DNA of 64,000 bases from Odoribacter laneus YIT 12061. Lineage in GTDB: Bacteria; Bacteroidota; Bacteroidia; Bacteroidales; Marinifilaceae. The stretch lies in contig NZ_JH594597.1 in assembly GCF_000243215.1 (NCBI RefSeq), positions 294,035 through 358,034 of the forward strand, in the 5' to 3' direction. Position numbers and translations under genes: made by a program. Below the pieces are notes generated by a model. The model was not told the DNA's origin. It ran no database searches and was given only the letters and a program-made list of their open reading frames with translations. Below, one piece after another: positions 1 through 10,344 of this stretch. Each line of letters starts with the position of its first letter. Position 1 is the stretch's first letter.

Positions 1-252
1 ACCTACACGGCGACTCTTTACTTCCACCTGGGGAGTAATGTTCTCCAATGCTTGCTTCCAAACCTCCAAAGCGGTCTTTTCTTCTTTTTTAGCCATTTTC
101 TCCTCAACGATGTCTAATGCATCATAGAAAATTCTAAAAGCGATGGTCTTTTTACCATCTATCATCAGGTCGTTTACAAACCTCGTCACCAGTACATCGT
201 TGAATTTCGGGTCCGGTAACAGGATTCTTTTCTTGGGTTTTGTTTTTCTCAT
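1..252 (-). CDS. rpsG: 30S ribosomal protein S7 (3' part missing)
   Basis: This is the N-terminal 84 codons of ribosomal protein S7, the primary binder of the 3' major domain of 16S rRNA that nucleates assembly of the small-subunit head. Reading the minus strand from the ATG at 252-250 gives a start MRKTKPKKR followed by the conserved stretch around LPDPKFND and [14 protein letters not shown], which is typical of S7. The remainder lies beyond base 1 of the window. It follows rpsL by 116 bp on the same strand, the usual str-operon order S12-S7. No separate promoter was found in the 116-bp gap, so co-transcription with rpsL is inferred. Confidence 0.95.
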   Translation of the reverse strand, partial: MRKTKPKKRILLPDPKFNDVLVTRFVNDLMIDGKKTIAFRIFYDALDIVEEKMAKKEEKTALEVWKQALENITPQVEVKSRRVG

Positions 253-368
253 TTTCTTTAGTTTACGAATTGGTTCGATCAGCTGTCCGTTTGGTCTTCA
301 ATAGTTTCACAACTATTTACTCAACTTTCCGGGAACGCTTCATAAACAAATTCCTGTTAATCACTTTT

Positions 369-770
369 TTACTTTTTGCCTTTTGCTGCAGCCTGGCCTG
401 GCTTCGGTCTCTTCGTACCGTACTTCGAACGTCCTTGTTTCCTTTCAGCAACACCGGCAGCATCCAATGTTCCACGTACCAAATGATAACGTACACCCGG
501 CAGATCCTTCACACGTCCACCACGGATCATTACGATCGAGTGTTCCTGCAAATTGTGACCTTCTCCCGGAATATAAGCATTCACTTCTTTTCCGTTGGTT
601 AATCTCACACGAGCTACCTTTCTCATCGCTGAGTTCGGCTTTTTCGGAGTCGTCGTGTAAACACGTACACAAACCCCACGTCTCTGCGGACATGCATCCA
701 AAGCCGGAGCCTTGCTCTTGTCCACAATTTTCGTTCTTCCTTTTCTTACTAACTGTTGAATAGTAGGCAT
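369..770 (-). CDS. rpsL: 30S ribosomal protein S12
   Basis: S12 sits at the decoding centre of the 30S subunit. The 133-residue product starts [12 protein letters not shown] and carries the family blocks [22 protein letters not shown] and [13 protein letters not shown], ending in a Lys/Ala-rich tail. The lysines in PKKPNS and RVKDLPG, where streptomycin-resistance substitutions occur in many bacteria, are the wild-type residues. The reading frame stays open 15 codons further upstream to 815, but the -7 promoter element lies at 813-820, so the ATG at 770 is the only sensible start. The gene leads the rpsL-rpsG pair. Confidence 0.97.
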   Translation of the reverse strand: MPTIQQLVRKGRTKIVDKSKAPALDACPQRRGVCVRVYTTTPKKPNSAMRKVARVRLTNGKEVNAYIPGEGHNLQEHSIVMIRGGRVKDLPGVRYHLVRGTLDAAGVAERKQGRSKYGTKRPKPGQAAAKGKK

Positions 771-1072
771 TACAATAGTTTTAATTAGTATACTTTTATT
801 CAAAATGGAGTGCAAATGTACAGACCTTTTTCCTAACTACCAAACAATTATGACATTTTTTTGGAAAAAAGTAAAGAGCATCAGCGAATTAAATCCCCCA
901 AAGGGAAAAGCTGTTTTTTTTGAAAAAAAGGATTTTTCCTCTCTCAAAGCGAAAATATAACCGTAAAAAACAAAGAATTCAAAATAAAAATACAGGAAAC
1001 AAATGTAATTTTGTCAGCAAAACTGCTATTTTTGCAGTATTTCATATATATTTCTAATTATTTATCCTTACT
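771..1072. other. Divergent intergenic region rpsL / sigma-54 regulator
   Basis: This 302-bp AT-rich gap separates divergent genes. It holds the strong rpsL promoter on the minus strand and, on the plus strand at 1027-1034, TATTTTTG, a match to the -7 element for the regulator gene 39 bp downstream. A TTTG at 1010-1013 is only 13 bp upstream of it, too close for a standard -33 box, so that promoter is less certain. Nothing else coding or strongly structured is visible. Confidence 0.5.
813..844 (-). promoter_or_regulatory. rpsL promoter (Bacteroidota type)
   Basis: On the minus strand a TTTG (-33, bases 844-841) and TACATTTG (-7, bases 820-813) are separated by exactly 20 bp, an excellent match to the Bacteroidota TTTG / TAnnTTTG pattern. 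Transcription would begin near 806, giving a leader of about 36 nt before the rpsL ATG at 770. Confidence 0.75.
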
Positions 1073-2308
1073 ATGGAAGATTTACAAGCTATAAAGCAAC
1101 GTTTTGAAATCATCGGAACCAATGAAGGATTGAACCGGGCGATCGACATCGCCCGTCAGGTAGCCCCGACTGATTTATCCGTTTTGATTACGGGCGAAAG
1201 CGGCGTCGGAAAAGAAATTTTTCCCCGTATCATTCATTTTTTCAGTAGCCGTAAGCATTCCCCTTATATTGCTGTGAATTGTGGAGCTATTCCGGAAGGC
1301 ACCATTGATTCTGAATTATTCGGACATGAAAAAGGAGCTTTCACCGGAGCCTTATCGGATCGAAAAGGATATTTTGAAGTAACAGACGGAGGAACAATTT
1401 TTTTGGACGAAGTAGGAGAACTCCCCCTTTCCACCCAAGCTCGTTTACTCCGGGTACTGGAAACCGGTGAATTTATTCGGGTGGGTTCTTCCAAAGTCCA
1501 GAAAACCAATGTCAGGGTTATCGCTGCTACCAATCTGGATATTCCGCAAGCTGTTAAAAACGGAAAATTCCGGGAAGATCTTTATTACCGCTTAAATACC
1601 ATACCTATATATATACCTCCTTTACGGGAAAGAAAAGAAGATATCCCGCTACTGTTCCGGAAATTTGCGGCAGACTTCGCAGAAAAATACCGGATGCCAG
1701 CCATCCGGCTTACCGAAGAAGCGATCCAGTTGCTGGAAGCTTACCGATGGCCTGGAAACATCCGGCAATTAAAAAACATTACCGAACAAATCTCCATTAT
1801 CGAACAGGAAAGAACGGTAGATGCCTCCACTTTAAAAAAATATTTACCGGCAGAAAACACAGTATTACCTGTACTGACGGGCAATCACGATTCCTCGGAA
1901 AACAGTTTCGCCTCGGAAAGAGAAATTCTCTACAAGATTCTCTTCGATATGAAAAAAGACATGAACGATCTAAAACAACTCGTTTACGGGATGATCGAAA
2001 AAGAAGATCTTTCCACCGTGCCTACTCCTCCTCCCACTTCCCTGGTTATCCATCATCCCTATGAACAACCCCAAACTGATTTCTCCAATAAAACCGTCGC
2101 CAAACGTTCTGTTATAAGTCCGGAAGAACAAATTCAGGATACAGAAGCTCTGGTAGAAGAATCCTTCTCGATTGAAGAAAAAGAAAAAGAACTGATCATA
2201 AAAGCTTTGGAAAAAAACCATGGTAAACGTAAAATGGCCGCCAACGACTTGGGAATATCTGAAAGAACTCTCTACCGGAAATTAAAAGAATACAATATTG
2301 AAATTTAA
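1073..2308 (+). CDS. Sigma-54-dependent transcriptional activator, no sensor domain
   Basis: This 411-residue bacterial enhancer-binding protein uses ATP hydrolysis to open promoters bound by sigma-54 RNA polymerase. The AAA+ domain begins almost at the N-terminus. Walker A is GESGVGKE at residues 41-48, the sigma-54 contact loop GAFTGA is at residues 88-93, Walker B reads FLDEVGEL and the sensor motif IAATN is present. A Pro/Ser/Glu-rich linker of about 100 residues leads to a C-terminal Fis-type helix-turn-helix (KMAANDLGISERTLYRKLKE). Only about 20 residues precede the ATPase, so there is no receiver, PAS or GAF input domain, a PspF-like architecture. It lies directly upstream of lptE and secG. 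Its targets are unknown from this window. Confidence 0.92.
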   Translation: MEDLQAIKQRFEIIGTNEGLNRAIDIARQVAPTDLSVLITGESGVGKEIFPRIIHFFSSRKHSPYIAVNCGAIPEGTIDSELFGHEKGAFTGALSDRKGYFEVTDGGTIFLDEVGELPLSTQARLLRVLETGEFIRVGSSKVQKTNVRVIAATNLDIPQAVKNGKFREDLYYRLNTIPIYIPPLRERKEDIPLLFRKFAADFAEKYRMPAIRLTEEAIQLLEAYRWPGNIRQLKNITEQISIIEQERTVDASTLKKYLPAENTVLPVLTGNHDSSENSFASEREILYKILFDMKKDMNDLKQLVYGMIEKEDLSTVPTPPPTSLVIHHPYEQPQTDFSNKTVAKRSVISPEEQIQDTEALVEESFSIEEKEKELIIKALEKNHGKRKMAANDLGISERTLYRKLKEYNIEI

Positions 2309-2351
2309 AATTTCCGGAATCACATTTAACTTTCAGTTTTACAATAATTAC

Positions 2352-2359
2352 TATCTTTG
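2352..2359 (+). promoter_or_regulatory. -7 element before lptE
   Basis: TATCTTTG matches TAnnTTTG exactly and lies 20 bp before the lptE ATG. No clear TTTG is found 19-21 bp upstream, so the -33 box is weak. It suggests that lptE and the genes after it have their own start in addition to read-through from the regulator. Confidence 0.45.
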
Positions 2360-2379
2360 TATGTTATAAATTTATCTCT

Positions 2380-2901
2380 ATGAAAACATTGAAAATACTG
2401 GTTTGTACTCTCGTTATCCTTCTTTTTTGCGATTCCTGTAAACTGGCCAGTGTCAAATATTCTATGACGGGAGCTTCTATTTCACCGGATGTAAAGACCT
2501 ATTCCGTCGACTATTTTCCGAACCGTGCTCTATTGGTGGTTCCTTATCTGAGTACACTTTTCCGGGAAAAATTAACCGAGTACCTGCGGACAAAAACAAG
2601 TCTGAAAGAAATGACAGATAATAACGGAGATATTCGCTTTGAGGGAGAGATTGTAGGATATTATCAAAAACCTATCGACATTCAAAGGGATGAAATTGCC
2701 TCTTCGAATCGTCTTACCATAGAAATACGTGTAAAATATACGAATATCAAAGATGACAAATACGATTTCGACTCCCGGTTTTCTAATTACGAAGACTACA
2801 GTATAGATGTCGATTTCGATTCTGCAGAAGAAGGATTAATTACAAAGATCCTGGATAAAATTATTGAAGATATTTATAACAAAGCTTTAGTCAACTGGTA
2901 A
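2380..2901 (+). CDS. lptE: LptE-like LPS-assembly lipoprotein
   Basis: This 173-residue protein has a short lipoprotein signal ending in a cysteine at position 20 (FCDSC), so it should be lipid-anchored, most likely in the outer membrane. The mature part contains the motif pattern of the Bacteroidota LptE family, with YSMTGASI near the N-terminus and RALLVVPYLSTLFREKLTEYL in the first helix region, followed by beta-strand-rich sequence. In the LPS export machine LptE plugs the LptD barrel. Assignment rests on these family features and on the position between a sigma-54 regulator and secG, an arrangement I recall from other Bacteroidales. No lptD is in the window. Confidence 0.8.
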   Translation: MKTLKILVCTLVILLFCDSCKLASVKYSMTGASISPDVKTYSVDYFPNRALLVVPYLSTLFREKLTEYLRTKTSLKEMTDNNGDIRFEGEIVGYYQKPIDIQRDEIASSNRLTIEIRVKYTNIKDDKYDFDSRFSNYEDYSIDVDFDSAEEGLITKILDKIIEDIYNKALVNW

Positions 2902-2942
2902 AAATCAGACAGGAAACCGGGATACAATCAGGATACGCACAG

Positions 2943-3824
2943 ATGAAAATGGATAAATGGATTGAATTCTTTTCTCATCCTGAAAAGATAAAGGAAGAGG
3001 ATTTGACAGAGCTGGAAGCCCTGCTCAACCGTTATCCCTATTTCCAGGCGGCTCAAATTCTTTTTTTAAAAGTCCTTTACCTTTCGAAAAAGAATCGTTT
3101 CTCACCAGAATTAAAGCACAGAAGTATATATATCCCCAACCACAAACAATTTTACAAATATCTGAATAACTGGTCCGAGTTTAAAGAAGTTTTCGAAGCC
3201 TCCCCAGAAGGGACCGAAGAAAACACAACGGATACGATTTCTCCGGTAGAAGTACCTCTTTCTGCCGTTTCCCTTAAAAATGTCACAAGCACTTTTACTC
3301 AACCCATTGAGTTATTCGGAGAAGAAGAGAATCATGCAACTGCTCAAGTTTCCCAGCCGTCCGTTCCTGTTCCAGAGATTCATCCGCTTCCTCCTCACCC
3401 GGTAGAATCAGAAGATATTTTTCGCACTTACCGCTTAGAAGATATTTTTCCGGAAGAGGAAGCTCTTTCACTGGGAGAACTCGCCGGAGAACTGAAAAAG
3501 AAGAAAAAAACAGAAGAAGCCCCCCTTCCTTCCCCTCAGGACAAAACCTCAAAAACAGCCCTGATCGATAAATTCATATTAGAACAACCCACTATCCCCA
3601 AGGGACAATTAGATATGGTAGACAATCGGGATCTATCGGAAGAGAGCGACCAGGAAAACGACGATCTTTTTTCAGAAACACTGGCTAAAATCTACATCAA
3701 ACAGAAGTTATACGAAAAGGCGATTACAACTTATATAAAATTAAGTTTGAAATATCCGGAAAAAAGTGTTTACTTTGCAAACCGAATTGAAAAAATTAAA
3801 GATCAAATCAATAATAACGAGTAA
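2943..3824 (+). CDS. TPR-like protein of unknown function
   Basis: The 293-residue product has three parts. The N-terminal 60 or so residues are helical and hydrophilic and resemble a helical-repeat cap. The middle (about 75-230) is rich in Pro, Glu and Ser and is probably disordered, with runs of lysines. The C-terminal 55 residues (FSETLAKIYIKQKLYEKAI onward) look like a tetratricopeptide helix pair. No signal peptide or membrane segment is seen. The gene starts 41 bp after lptE and ends 2 bp before secG, so it is co-transcribed with them. Start could be the ATG at 2943 or the one two codons later. Function is not recognised; a scaffold role is only a guess. Confidence 0.8.
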   Translation: MKMDKWIEFFSHPEKIKEEDLTELEALLNRYPYFQAAQILFLKVLYLSKKNRFSPELKHRSIYIPNHKQFYKYLNNWSEFKEVFEASPEGTEENTTDTISPVEVPLSAVSLKNVTSTFTQPIELFGEEENHATAQVSQPSVPVPEIHPLPPHPVESEDIFRTYRLEDIFPEEEALSLGELAGELKKKKKTEEAPLPSPQDKTSKTALIDKFILEQPTIPKGQLDMVDNRDLSEESDQENDDLFSETLAKIYIKQKLYEKAITTYIKLSLKYPEKSVYFANRIEKIKDQINNNE

Positions 3825-3826
3825 CT

Positions 3827-4195
3827 ATGTATACTGCAATCTCAGTTTTAATTGTAATTATCTGTATTCTACTGATATTAATTGTGCTGGTGCAAAATTC
3901 GAAAGGCGGAGGATTGGCTTCATCATTTGCAGCTTCTAACCAAATTATGGGTGTGAGAAAAACAACAGATTTTCTGGAAAAAGCTACTTGGACATTGGCA
4001 GGCGCTATGTTATTATTATGTGTTATTGCTGCTTTAGCTATTCCCAGAGGGGAAATCGGCGGAAAATCGGCTATACAAGAACAAGTGCAAAAAGCACCCT
4101 CCAATCAGGTAATACCTCCTTTTACCACTCAACCACAAGGAGACCAGACACCAACAGGTAACGAAACCACACCGGCTGAAAATACACAAGAGTAA
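3827..4195 (+). CDS. secG: Preprotein translocase subunit SecG
   Basis: SecG is the small accessory subunit of the SecYEG channel. The 122-residue protein has two membrane helices (about 3-23 and 57-74) joined by the conserved cytoplasmic loop with QNSKGGGLASSF and a DFLEKATW block before the second helix. The C-terminal 45 residues are a Gln/Thr/Pro-rich hydrophilic tail that makes the protein longer than the roughly 75-110 residues common elsewhere. It begins 2 bp after the TPR-like gene and is closed by a strong terminator 21 bp downstream. Confidence 0.93.
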   Translation: MYTAISVLIVIICILLILIVLVQNSKGGGLASSFAASNQIMGVRKTTDFLEKATWTLAGAMLLLCVIAALAIPRGEIGGKSAIQEQVQKAPSNQVIPPFTTQPQGDQTPTGNETTPAENTQE

Positions 4196-4216
4196 GTTCA
4201 AGTCGTGTCCTTTATA

Positions 4217-4253
4217 AAAAATGTCAGTATGTCAGTCATACTGACATTTTTTT
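4217..4253 (+). terminator. Rho-independent terminator after secG
   Basis: A perfect 15-bp stem (4217-4231 with 4237-4251) closes a 5-base loop and runs directly into a T tract. It ends the transcript of the lptE-secG group and insulates groES. Confidence 0.88.
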
Positions 4254-4403
4254 GTCCTCCTGTCATTTAATAAATTTTCTGTAAAAAAGTATTATTCCGT
4301 TTCTTTTTATTTCATTTTCAATGATTTATCTTTTAACAACTTTTCTTTAAAAGAAAATAACTGCTTTTTGGCACAAAAAATGATAAAGGTGAAAGATGAA
4401 ACA

Positions 4404-4427
4404 TTACTGCGGGCGTTCCCGTTGTAA
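4404..4427 (+). promoter_or_regulatory. Hairpin / palindrome in the groES leader
   Basis: Bases 4404-4427 form an interrupted palindrome: TTAC, two unpaired bases, CGGG, a four-base loop, CCCG, two unpaired bases, GTAA. It lies 53 bp before the groES ATG. No CIRCE element and no standard TAnnTTTG box were found upstream of groES, so this is the best visible candidate for a regulatory site of the chaperonin operon, either as operator DNA or as an RNA hairpin. Confidence 0.35.
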
Positions 4428-4480
4428 CATTGCAGGATAAATGAAATTAATATATTATAAACTTTAAAAATTTTAAGATT

Positions 4481-4750
4481 ATGGCACTCAAAACCGTTCT
4501 TAACAAAGTAATTGTTGAACCTGTAGAAGCAGAAACAAAAACTGCTAGTGGGATTATTATTCCGGATTCTGCTAAAGAAAAACCTCAGAAAGGAGTTGTA
4601 ATTGCAACTGGTAAAGGTAAAAATGATGAACCGATGGAAATAAAAGCCGGTGATACCGTTTTATTCGGGAAATATTCCGGAACGGAAATCCATATCGACG
4701 ACAAAAAATATTTAGTTATGAACCAATCCGATATTTTGGTTGTTCTTTAA
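4481..4750 (+). CDS. groES: Co-chaperonin GroES
   Basis: GroES is the heptameric lid of the GroEL folding chamber in the cytoplasm. The 89-residue product is of normal-to-short length and shows [28 protein letters not shown], whose central part is the mobile loop that contacts GroEL, then [14 protein letters not shown] and a C-terminal [10 protein letters not shown]. It stands 57 bp upstream of groEL and is preceded by a 227-bp gap after the secG terminator that should hold the chaperonin promoter. Confidence 0.97.
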   Translation: MALKTVLNKVIVEPVEAETKTASGIIIPDSAKEKPQKGVVIATGKGKNDEPMEIKAGDTVLFGKYSGTEIHIDDKKYLVMNQSDILVVL

Positions 4751-4786
4751 TTCAAGGTCCATACAAAAAAGACCCTTAAAAATTAA

Positions 4787-6436
<1,650 letters not shown>

Positions 6437-6455
6437 TCCTTTTCTCTCATTTTAT

Positions 6456-6483
6456 AAAAGCCCCTCAAAAAGGGGCTTTTTTA
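6456..6483 (+). terminator. Rho-independent terminator after groEL
   Basis: A 10-bp perfect stem (6456-6465 with 6471-6480) with a 5-base loop is followed by further T residues. It ends the groES-groEL transcript. Confidence 0.88.
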
Positions 6484-6639
6484 TTAGCTGATTTCTATCT
6501 TTCTTTACCGCTTTTTTATTTCAGTCACTTTTTCAAGTATTTTAATTTTCTACCCCATTTAAATATCGTAATATTTTCGTTTTTAAAGGGAGTTTTTTAC
6601 TTTTACACTCGCAAATTTTAATTCGTTAACAAATACAAC

Positions 6640-8334
6640 ATGGATTACGGAATTTTCGATTTCCTGAAACTAATCGGTTCTTTGGGAGTTTTCTTGTACG
6701 GCATGAAATTAATGAGTGAGGCCTTACAGAAAGTAGCGGGAGATAAAATGCGGCATATTTTAGCAGCCATGACTTCCAACCGGGTGAAGGGAGTAATCAC
6801 AGGTCTTCTTATCACCACTATCATCCAAAGTTCTTCCGCAACCACCGTAATGGTCGTCAGCTTCGTAAATGCCGGACTGTTAAATCTGGTAGAATCCATT
6901 GGAGTCATTATGGGGTCGAACGTAGGAACAACCGTCACGGCTTGGTTGATTTCTATTCTCGGTTTCAAGATAAGTATGGCGGAAGTTTCATTGCCCCTCA
7001 TCGGTCTTTGTCTTCCGCTTTTATTTTCGAATAAACGTTCCCGTAAAAGCTGGGGAGAGTTGATTATCGGCTTCGGATTATTATTCATCGGTTTGGAATT
7101 TTTGAAAAACTCCATGCCCAATCTGAATGAAAATCCGGAAATCTTCACTTTTCTGCAAAACTATACCGATATGGGCTACGGTTCCTATATCCTGTTCATG
7201 CTTATCGGAACTGCTCTTACGATCCTGATACAATCCTCTTCAGCCACTATGGCCCTCACACTGGTCATGTGTGCAAACGGCTGGATCAGCTATGATATTG
7301 CCGCTTCCATGGTTTTAGGGGAAAATATCGGAACCACAATCACAGCCAATCTAGCCGCTATGGTCGCCAACACAACCGCTAAAAGAGCGGCCTTCGCCCA
7401 TTTTCTGTTCAATGTATTTGGCGTGACATGGGTATTGGCTATCTTCCCGGTATTTTTGAAATGGATAGAAGAACTCAGCGTATTCGTGGGTATCGGAGAT
7501 CCTTCTACCAATATAGAAGCAGTGCCCATGTCGCTCTCTTTATTTCATACCGTTTTCAACGTTTCCAACGTATTATTGCTCATTTGGTTTACAAAACTGA
7601 TTGCCCGTTTAGTGACCAAAATTATTCCTACCCGGGAAAGCAACGAAGATGTATTCAAATTAAAACATATCAAAATCGGCCTACTTTCTACTCCCGATGC
7701 TTCGTTGTTTCAGGCCAAACAGGAAATTGCCTTATACGGTAAAAATACGCGGGATATGTTCCAGCAAGTAGCAGCCTCTCTGAATATGACGTCCAAGGAT
7801 TTCGAAAAACAATTTGACAAATTGGTCAAACTGGAAGACGAAAGTGATAAAATTGAAGTCGAAATTGCAGATTATCTGACAAAAGTATCCGAATCCAAAT
7901 TATCCACTGAAAACTCCCAACGGATCCGGGCCATGTTTAAAATAGTATCAGAAATCGAAAGCATTGCAGATTCCTCCCTCAACGTAGCGAAAGCAATGCT
8001 TCGTAAAATAGAACAAAATCAGACGTTTACGGAAGATCTGAATCACAAACTAAAAAGTATGTTTGCTTTGGTAGACGAGACTCTAGGAGTAATGTGCGAC
8101 AATCTGACCATGGAGTATAAAGAAGTGAATGCGAAAAAAGCCTACGAACTGGAACACGCCATCAATGATTACCGTACCATTCTGAAGCAAGAACACCTCA
8201 TCGCTATCGAAGAAAAACGGTATAATTATCCTACCGGAATTTTATATACAGATATGTTTTCTGAATGCGAAAAGATAGGAGATTATGCGATTAATGTGAC
8301 CCAGGCGATTAAAGAAATCGGAACAGATAACTAA
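6640..8334 (+). CDS. Na/Pi cotransporter family protein with PhoU-like tail
   Basis: This 564-residue inner-membrane protein belongs to the NptA/PNaS sodium-phosphate cotransporter family. The membrane half contains the two hallmark repeats, IIQSSSATTVMV at about residue 65 and LIQSSSATMALT at about residue 197, within inverted-repeat helices. The C-terminal 220 residues are soluble and helical, resembling a PhoU-like domain that in related proteins modulates transport. It is a single-gene unit between the groEL terminator and glyS. A weak promoter-like TACTTTTA lies at 6598-6605. Phosphate is the expected substrate by family; it has not been shown for this subgroup. Confidence 0.9.
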   Translation: MDYGIFDFLKLIGSLGVFLYGMKLMSEALQKVAGDKMRHILAAMTSNRVKGVITGLLITTIIQSSSATTVMVVSFVNAGLLNLVESIGVIMGSNVGTTVTAWLISILGFKISMAEVSLPLIGLCLPLLFSNKRSRKSWGELIIGFGLLFIGLEFLKNSMPNLNENPEIFTFLQNYTDMGYGSYILFMLIGTALTILIQSSSATMALTLVMCANGWISYDIAASMVLGENIGTTITANLAAMVANTTAKRAAFAHFLFNVFGVTWVLAIFPVFLKWIEELSVFVGIGDPSTNIEAVPMSLSLFHTVFNVSNVLLLIWFTKLIARLVTKIIPTRESNEDVFKLKHIKIGLLSTPDASLFQAKQEIALYGKNTRDMFQQVAASLNMTSKDFEKQFDKLVKLEDESDKIEVEIADYLTKVSESKLSTENSQRIRAMFKIVSEIESIADSSLNVAKAMLRKIEQNQTFTEDLNHKLKSMFALVDETLGVMCDNLTMEYKEVNAKKAYELEHAINDYRTILKQEHLIAIEEKRYNYPTGILYTDMFSECEKIGDYAINVTQAIKEIGTDN

Positions 8335-8512
8335 AGACAACCCATTCAGAGATTCCGTATTCAGACACAGCCCTTCTCCGCCTTCTGTATAACCTGTCGG
8401 TCGGGACAGAAAAACTCAGAGGAAAGAATAAAATTTCCGGCGAATGGATAGTAACCGATACGGAGTCCTTCTTCAATCAACCGGATAGTAAAATGATTAA
8501 AATACAGATAAT

Positions 8513-10066
8513 ATGGCACAGGAAGATATTTTCAAAAAATTAGTAGCACATTGTAAGGAATACGGTTATGTATTCCCTTCCTCCGATATATACGACGGTC
8601 TGGGAGCTGTATATGATTATGGGCAAAATGGAGTTGAACTCAAAAATAACATAAAAAAATATTGGTGGGAATCCATGGTACGTTTGCATGAAAATATTGT
8701 AGGCATTGACTCTGCTATTTTTATGCATCCGACGATCTGGAAAGCTTCCGGACATGTGGATGCCTTTAACGATCCGCTTATCGATAACAAAGATTCCAAA
8801 AAAAGATACAGGGCAGATGTGCTGATAGAAGATCATATTGCCAAATACGATGAAAAAATAGAAAAAGATGTGGAGAAAGCCCGGAAACGCTTCGGAGATA
8901 AGTTCGACGAAACTTTATTCCGGCAAACCAATCCACAGATTTTGGCTCATCTCGAAAAGCGCGAAGCTTTGCGGGAAAGTATGGCCAAGGCCCTGAATGC
9001 AAATGATCTGACAGCATTAAGGCAAATCATTATCGACAACAATATTGTATGTCCCATTTCCGGTACAGCCAATTGGACTGAAGTACGTCAATTCAATCTG
9101 ATGTTTTCCACCGAAATGGGCTCAACGGCAGAAGGCACAAGCAAAATTTACCTGCGTCCTGAAACAGCTCAGGGTATTTTTGTCAATTTCTTAAACGTGC
9201 AAAAAACCGGCCGTATGAAGATTCCGTTTGGGATTGCACAAATCGGAAAAGCTTTCCGGAATGAAATTGTCGCCCGGCAATTTATCTTCCGGATGCGGGA
9301 ATTCGAACAAATGGAAATGCAATTTTTTGTACGTCCCGGTACGGAACTCGAATGGTTTAAAAAATGGAGGGAAACCCGTATGAAATGGCATCAGTTACTG
9401 GGCTTCGGAGCACAAAATTACCGTTTTCACGATCATGAAAAGTTAGCCCATTATGCAAATGCCGCCACCGATATCGAATACAAATTTCCTTTCGGATTCA
9501 AAGAAGTAGAAGGCATACATTCGCGTACCGATTTCGATTTATCCCAACACCAAAAATACTCCGGCAAGAAATTGCAGTATTTCGATACAGAGCTAAACGA
9601 ATCTTACGTTCCGTATGTAATCGAAACTTCCATTGGAGTGGACCGTATGTTTCTGCAAATTATTTCTGCAGCTTACTGCGAGGAGGATCTGAGCAAAGAC
9701 GGTAAACAAGATTCCCGCGTCGTTCTCAAATTACCGGCAGCATTGGCTCCGGTCAAAATGGCCGTCATGCCTTTGGTAAAAAAAGATGGCCTTCCCGAAA
9801 AAGCACAAGAAATTATGGATTTGCTCAAATATGATTTCAATTGCCAGTATGACGAAAAAGATTCCATCGGGAAACGCTACCGCCGGCAAGATGCCATTGG
9901 AACTCCGTTTTGCATCACGGTAGATCACCAAACGCTACAAGACAATGCCGTTACCATACGTCATCGGGATACGATGGAACAAGAACGTATTCCCATTGCC
10001 CAATTGTACGACATCTTAAAAGAAAAAACAGATTTAGGAAATCTGCTCCGACAAATCGGTAAATAA
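8513..10066 (+). CDS. glyS: Glycyl-tRNA synthetase, single-chain class II type
   Basis: This 517-residue enzyme charges tRNA-Gly. It is the dimeric single-chain form (as in eukaryotes and many bacteria) rather than the alpha2-beta2 type. Visible features are the N-terminal SSDIYDGLGAVYDYGQNG segment, motif 2 region FRNEIVARQFIFRMREFEQMEMQFF, the LRPETAQGIFVNF block, motif 3 around ETSIGVDRMFL and a C-terminal anticodon-binding domain from about residue 400. An insertion around residues 95-175 follows the N-terminal domain, as usual in this family. The 178-bp gap upstream has weak inverted-repeat character but no T-box features. Confidence 0.96.
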   Translation: MAQEDIFKKLVAHCKEYGYVFPSSDIYDGLGAVYDYGQNGVELKNNIKKYWWESMVRLHENIVGIDSAIFMHPTIWKASGHVDAFNDPLIDNKDSKKRYRADVLIEDHIAKYDEKIEKDVEKARKRFGDKFDETLFRQTNPQILAHLEKREALRESMAKALNANDLTALRQIIIDNNIVCPISGTANWTEVRQFNLMFSTEMGSTAEGTSKIYLRPETAQGIFVNFLNVQKTGRMKIPFGIAQIGKAFRNEIVARQFIFRMREFEQMEMQFFVRPGTELEWFKKWRETRMKWHQLLGFGAQNYRFHDHEKLAHYANAATDIEYKFPFGFKEVEGIHSRTDFDLSQHQKYSGKKLQYFDTELNESYVPYVIETSIGVDRMFLQIISAAYCEEDLSKDGKQDSRVVLKLPAALAPVKMAVMPLVKKDGLPEKAQEIMDLLKYDFNCQYDEKDSIGKRYRRQDAIGTPFCITVDHQTLQDNAVTIRHRDTMEQERIPIAQLYDILKEKTDLGNLLRQIGK

Positions 10067-10073
10067 AAACAGG

Positions 10074-10250
10074 TTTCGAAAAGTCCTTTTAAAGGAACAA
10101 TGTCCCATATTGGAAGCAGAACTTCCGGTTTCTCTGATAAATGCACTTTCGGTTCTGATGCATTAACTTTCATCCGGAATCCCGTTCGTTTACCAAGGGA
10201 ATAGTTTTCGGCTGAATATCCGGATATTTCCCTATAAGGACTTTTCGAAA
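10074..10250. repeat. 177-bp element bounded by perfect 15-bp inverted repeats
   Basis: The arms TTTCGAAAAGTCCTT (10074-10088) and its exact reverse complement (10236-10250) enclose 147 bp. The interior has more symmetry: AATGCA/TGCATT around 10138-10163 and a 14-bp palindrome AATATCCGGATATT at about 10215-10228. It begins 8 bp after the glyS stop. It contains no convincing ORF. It could be a miniature inverted-repeat element, a large terminator-like structure or a structured RNA. No second copy was noticed in the window. Confidence 0.5.
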
Positions 10251-10344
10251 TTCTGATTTCGTACCTCTTCATCCCTTTCAACTTTTTCTATTCCTGTCCG
10301 TATATAGCTTGTAATGAAAATAAAAACGATTAATTGTACAAGCT

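Noticed and set aside
771..815. N-terminal extension of rpsL to 815
   Set aside because: The extra 15 residues have no S12 homology, and the -7 promoter element at 813-820 covers the upstream ATG.
4366..4385. Sigma-54-like sequence TTTTTGGCAC upstream of groES
   Set aside because: The -24 half is good, but the -12 GC expected 10 bp later is GA, so the consensus fails. A sigma-54 activator in the neighbourhood is not enough support.
8335..8512. Structured leader before glyS (possible T-box)
   Set aside because: There is an imperfect inverted pair (GATTCCGTATT and GATACGGAGTC) and a small hairpin, but no T-box sequence or terminator/antiterminator arrangement, and T-boxes are not typical of this phylum.
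9961..10281. Minus-strand ORF of 106 codons across the glyS end and the inverted-repeat element
   Set aside because: It is antisense to glyS for a third of its length and has no coding features; it is a by-product of the neighbouring sequence.
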